Positions 31,964 through 35,222 of a stretch of 35,222 nucleotides of DNA are shown here, piece by piece (within the stretch, counting starts at the first letter, position 1; the number at the start of each line of letters is the position of its first letter). The notes below the pieces were generated by a model. That model worked only from the letters and a program-made list of their open reading frames with translations. It was not told the DNA's origin and did not search any database. The position numbers and the translations under genes were made by a program. This DNA comes from Lachnospiraceae bacterium (GTDB lineage: Bacteria > Bacillota > Clostridia > Lachnospirales > Lachnospiraceae), in contig VSNJ01000028.1 of the NCBI GenBank assembly GCA_009774235.1, positions 1 through 35,222 of the forward strand. Direction: 5' to 3'.

Positions 31964-34027
31964 ATGGATGTAAAAGAATTAACGGATTTACTGGTTAGTT
32001 CCTGTGAGAGTAACAGATGTAAGTATATACCATGGTGGGAGGATAGTAAAGAAAGCAGTAACAGTATATACAGGTTTAATGTATTTACAGATGAACAGAT
32101 ACAGGATATAGAAGAATGTATTAATGGCTGTAGTGTAGATATAATATCTAAGCCAGCAGGAAACATGGGACTGTCATTATTCCATATGCTGGTCTGGCAT
32201 AATTTTTATAATTCTGTTAAAAAGATACTGGAAGGCGCAGATATAGATATTAATATAACTGATTGCAAGGGAAGAGGTATAACTCCGCTTATGCTTGCAT
32301 GTTGTTATGGAAACTTTGCAATGGCAGAGCTTTTGATACAGAATGGTGCAGACGGTGCAATTTGCAGCCAGGATGGAAAGAATGCATATCATTACCTTGC
32401 CTGTCATTATATCCGTGGTATCCAGTATGCATACGAGTGCCAGGGGAAAAGCCTGGAACAGAGGGAGGATATTGCCCGCCTGCTGCCAGATTGTATAAAT
32501 AAAAAGGATATAAATGGAATGACACCACTTGTATTTATGCTTAATGGTAGTAATACAAATATTTCCTGGGCATTGTCAGATGTCTTTATTGAAAAAGGTG
32601 CAGATATAGATTATATTGATGGTAATGGAAATACACTTCTTATGATGGCAATTTATAACCAGCATATAACTGCAGCTTTCAGGCTTATTGAATGTGGAGT
32701 TGATGTAAATAAAAAGAACAATGAAGGAGAGACGCCATTACAGCTTGCCAAAAAATGTTATAATGATGCACTATGTATGTTTTTAAAGGAAAACGGGGCA
32801 GAGGGGGACTGTGAAGCTGGTAATATGGATTTAAATAATTTTAGCCGTATTACAAGTAATGCATTTGCCAGTATTTCAGAAGATAACAGGGATAATATTA
32901 CTACAGCACTTTATCTTTCAAAGAAACTTATAAGCCAGGTGGATACAGACGATGATGATGAAATAAGGTGTATTTCAAATATATTTTATAGTGCTATGAT
33001 GAATGATAAAAGATACCAGGTAATTGATATATGTATGGATTATGGAATAGACTTTACCGCTCCTATACATAGTGGAGGTATTGTAACCTGTCTGCGTGAT
33101 GAATGCCTTGCAGGTAATTATGGGACAGGTATTATAGAAAAGCTGGCAGGTCTTGGAATTGATATGGATAAACCTCTTATAAAAGGACGGACACCTGCAT
33201 GTATTGTAGCTTCATTGCATAAAAGAAATATGATTTATGGTGGAAAAGATGATTATTTTGAAAATGCAGCAAAGCTTTTTTCAAGGGAGTCTATGGAATA
33301 TGTAGATAATTCTGGAACTACGGCATTGCATTGGGCAGCAAGAAATAACCATTATGATATGCTTATGATTATGATAGAAAAAGGAGTGGACGTAAATATA
33401 ACTGAAGACAGCCCTGCAACCCCAGGAAATACACCACTTCATACTGCGTGTATATATGGAAACACAGAAGCAGTAAAAATCCTGGAAGAAAGTGGCGCAG
33501 ATGATTCTATCCAGAATGTAGATGGTGAAATACCTGCACATCTTGCAGTTATGAAAAGTAAGTTTGGCAGGGATTTAAAACAAGAAGATAGGGCAGCAGT
33601 AATAAAGGAATTAAAGAATATTGATATAGCCAGGAATGATGGAAAGACTCCTCTTATGTTGCTGCAATATATGGATATTAATACCAACATGGCTATTCTT
33701 CCTTTGTTTCTGGAAAAGGGCGCAGATGTAAACCATACAGATAACAATGGTAATACAGCATTAATTTTAAATGCACAGAATTTTTGTTATAAAGGTGTAG
33801 TAAAAGAGCTGGTGCGTGCAGGTGCAGATGTAAATGTTTCTAATAACAGCGGGGACAACGCATTACACTATGCATTGAGGTATGGAAACCAGGAAGCAGC
33901 ACGTTTTCTTATAAAGAAAGGTGCAGACTATAACAAGACAGATAACCAGGGTATAACACCATTGCAGATAGCAGTGGAGAAGGGGTATGATACATTGCTT
34001 GATATAATGGATAATATCCAGGGTTAG
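31964..34027 (+). CDS. Ankyrin-repeat protein, second of two
   Basis: A 687-aa protein with two blocks of ankyrin repeats, at about 70-285 and 400-685, joined by a less regular helical section (about 286-400, with the acidic run DTDDDDE). Good repeats include TPLMLACCYGN, TPLQLAKKCYN, TALHWAARNNHY, TPLHTACIYGN and NALHYALRYGN. The first 65 residues form a non-repeat cap (CKYIPWWEDSKESS). AGGGGTG lies 6 bases before the ATG. No secretion signal is visible. It is in an operon with the smaller ankyrin protein; the two may have arisen by duplication. Partners are unknown. Confidence 0.9.
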   Translation: MDVKELTDLLVSSCESNRCKYIPWWEDSKESSNSIYRFNVFTDEQIQDIEECINGCSVDIISKPAGNMGLSLFHMLVWHNFYNSVKKILEGADIDINITDCKGRGITPLMLACCYGNFAMAELLIQNGADGAICSQDGKNAYHYLACHYIRGIQYAYECQGKSLEQREDIARLLPDCINKKDINGMTPLVFMLNGSNTNISWALSDVFIEKGADIDYIDGNGNTLLMMAIYNQHITAAFRLIECGVDVNKKNNEGETPLQLAKKCYNDALCMFLKENGAEGDCEAGNMDLNNFSRITSNAFASISEDNRDNITTALYLSKKLISQVDTDDDDEIRCISNIFYSAMMNDKRYQVIDICMDYGIDFTAPIHSGGIVTCLRDECLAGNYGTGIIEKLAGLGIDMDKPLIKGRTPACIVASLHKRNMIYGGKDDYFENAAKLFSRESMEYVDNSGTTALHWAARNNHYDMLMIMIEKGVDVNITEDSPATPGNTPLHTACIYGNTEAVKILEESGADDSIQNVDGEIPAHLAVMKSKFGRDLKQEDRAAVIKELKNIDIARNDGKTPLMLLQYMDINTNMAILPLFLEKGADVNHTDNNGNTALILNAQNFCYKGVVKELVRAGADVNVSNNSGDNALHYALRYGNQEAARFLIKKGADYNKTDNQGITPLQIAVEKGYDTLLDIMDNIQG

Positions 34028-34184
34028 GTACGTCTGGCAAGCTAGACAGAGCAGTCTGCTGATATATATCTGGATTTTGTAGTTATAGGCTTGCTGCATA
34101 TAAGTGATGGCAGTTTATGGATTTATAATTTATTTTTTGATTTCTGCTTTACAAAAATGCGCCATAGTATATAATTGGTATTAG

Positions 34185-34213
34185 ATGCCATTTATGCTAT
34201 GGCATTTTGTTTT
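34185..34213 (+). terminator. Terminator after the ankyrin operon
   Basis: ATGCCAT (34185-34191) pairs with ATGGCAT (34199-34205) around a 7-base loop and is followed by a T-rich run. A wider alternative pairing GCCATAG/CTATGGC (34161-34167 with 34197-34203) uses the same right arm. Confidence 0.65.
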
Positions 34214-34245
34214 ATAAATATATATTTTATGGAATGAGGGATTTT

Positions 34246-35091
34246 GTGGACAAGCTGGTAATAGACAGGCAAAAAGTTAAAGATGAATTTGCAAGATACA
34301 CTGGTAATTATGATGTGGATAATGATAAAATAAGGTTAAAAATAGAACATACATACCGTGTGGCAGATTTGTGCGATAAAATAGTAAAAGACCTTGGTCT
34401 TTCTAGTTATGATATAGATATGGCATGGCTTATAGGTATGCTTCATGATGTGGGACGTTTTGAACAGCTTAGGAAGTATGGTACATTTTCAGATGCAGAT
34501 TCCATTGACCATGCACATTATGCAGCAGAGATATTATTTGATGATGGAGAAATCTCTGGATATATAGGAAATAATGTAGATATATGTAATGATACAGATA
34601 AGTATGGCAATCTTACAGATATTGGAATTATAAGAAAGGCAATATGGAACCATAGTGCTTACAGGATTGAGGAAGGCCTGGATGAACGGGCTGTGTTGTT
34701 TTGTAATATAATAAGGGATGCAGATAAAATTGATATATTTAAAGTAATAAATGATACTCCTATTGGAACTATATATAAAGTTAGCAGTGAGGATGCAGTT
34801 AATGCCAAGATTTCTGATGATGTCCTGCAGGCTATAAAGGAACAGCACGCAGTTTTACGTAGTCTTAAGAAAACACCTGCTGACCATATAGCTGGACATA
34901 TAGCTCTTGCGTTTGAGCTTGTATTTCCTGTAAGCTTGCGTATTGCACAGGAGCAAGGTTATTTAGATAAACTTATGAATTTTAGGACATGCAATGATAA
35001 GACAAAGGAACAATTCAAGGAAATAAGGGAAATAATGGCAGGGTATATGGAGAAACGCTGTAAGGAACAGGGTATACGTGTTTTAATTTAA
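34246..35091 (+). CDS. HD-domain metal-dependent phosphohydrolase-like protein
   Basis: A 281-aa soluble protein with an HD domain. The ligand set is H35 (KIEHTYRVADL), H67-D68 (MLHDVGRFEQL), the histidines of IDHAHYAAEIL and NHSAY, and a late aspartate (IIRDADKIDIF). This matches the HD superfamily that cleaves phosphate esters of nucleotides or related compounds. The start is uncertain: GTG at 34246 has GAGGG 5 bases before it and is preferred; ATG at 34234 adds four residues but has a weak site. It follows the ankyrin operon after a terminator and appears separate. The substrate is unknown. Confidence 0.85.
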   Translation: MDKLVIDRQKVKDEFARYTGNYDVDNDKIRLKIEHTYRVADLCDKIVKDLGLSSYDIDMAWLIGMLHDVGRFEQLRKYGTFSDADSIDHAHYAAEILFDDGEISGYIGNNVDICNDTDKYGNLTDIGIIRKAIWNHSAYRIEEGLDERAVLFCNIIRDADKIDIFKVINDTPIGTIYKVSSEDAVNAKISDDVLQAIKEQHAVLRSLKKTPADHIAGHIALAFELVFPVSLRIAQEQGYLDKLMNFRTCNDKTKEQFKEIREIMAGYMEKRCKEQGIRVLI

Positions 35092-35222
35092 ATAGTTGGA
35101 TGGATATGTGTATATAAGCTGGGAATTGTTATATGGAAAAGGACTAAAGACTGGAATTTAAGTAATTAAATATATGTTTATGTAAATTGAGAGTATATTA
35201 TCTGGAGTGGAGTATATATAAT
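35092..35222. other. End of window, no gene visible
   Basis: AT-rich spacer after the HD gene with no hairpin terminator I can recognise and no start codon with a good ribosome site. The next gene lies beyond the window. Confidence 0.4.

Overview
The window looks like chromosome from an AT-rich, Gram-positive anaerobe of the Clostridia, most likely a Lachnospiraceae member. The grounds are strong GGAGG-type ribosome binding sites, a T-box leader, BlaI/BlaR1, LytTR-DUF3021 and DUF3796-XRE pairs, EFR1-type ferredoxin proteins and a FlxA-like protein. No rRNA, tRNA, CRISPR array or complete mobile element is visible. It reads as an accessory region: many one- to four-gene modules, each with its own regulator, separated by decayed genes.

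Positions 1-6500 are an acquired block. It opens with remnants of conjugative-element genes (Maff2-like end, VirB6-like start). A four-gene sensing/transport cassette follows: response regulator, histidine kinase, ABC ATPase and double-FtsX permease. Two near-identical regulator boxes sit at the same distance from the -10 of both transcription units. Downstream are an IS3-type transposase tail, a frame-broken gene and an XRE regulator gene with an early stop. Positions 6750-8830 hold a LytTR/DUF3021/DUF6608 membrane module. Positions 8835-12400 (minus strand) hold an XRE-methyltransferase fusion, an unrecognised decayed gene, and a stand-alone TrpB2-type tryptophan synthase beta chain. The last is controlled by a T-box whose specifier (UGG) and discriminator-pairing base (C) both fit tRNA-Trp.

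Positions 12597-17800 hold a SUKH protein with an unknown partner, an EFR1 ferredoxin, a methyltransferase and a DUF3796/XRE pair. That pair has a long palindromic operator over its -10 box. A patch of broken VOC and GNAT genes follows. Positions 17821-22840 are a restriction-modification locus whose two proteins (992 and 542 aa) match the Eco57I layout: a fused nuclease-methyltransferase plus a separate methyltransferase. It is preceded by a small excisionase-type HTH gene and a possible attenuator.

Positions 22974-27298 pair a minus-strand blaI-blaR1 unit (class-D-like sensor, no beta-lactamase nearby) with a divergent operon. That operon encodes an N-terminal-only MreB-like protein without the nucleotide phosphate loop, a flavodoxin/2x[4Fe-4S] protein and a P-loop kinase-like protein. 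Next come a TetR regulator with twin operators and an MFS exporter (27480-29543). A FlxA-like coiled-coil protein, two ankyrin-repeat proteins and an HD-domain phosphohydrolase-like protein end the window.

No single locus can be proved from sequence alone to be a new system. The best candidates are the BlaI/BlaR1 unit facing the truncated MreB-like operon, the Eco57I-like locus with its HTH gene and mutually exclusive leader hairpins, and the SUKH-unknown gene pair.
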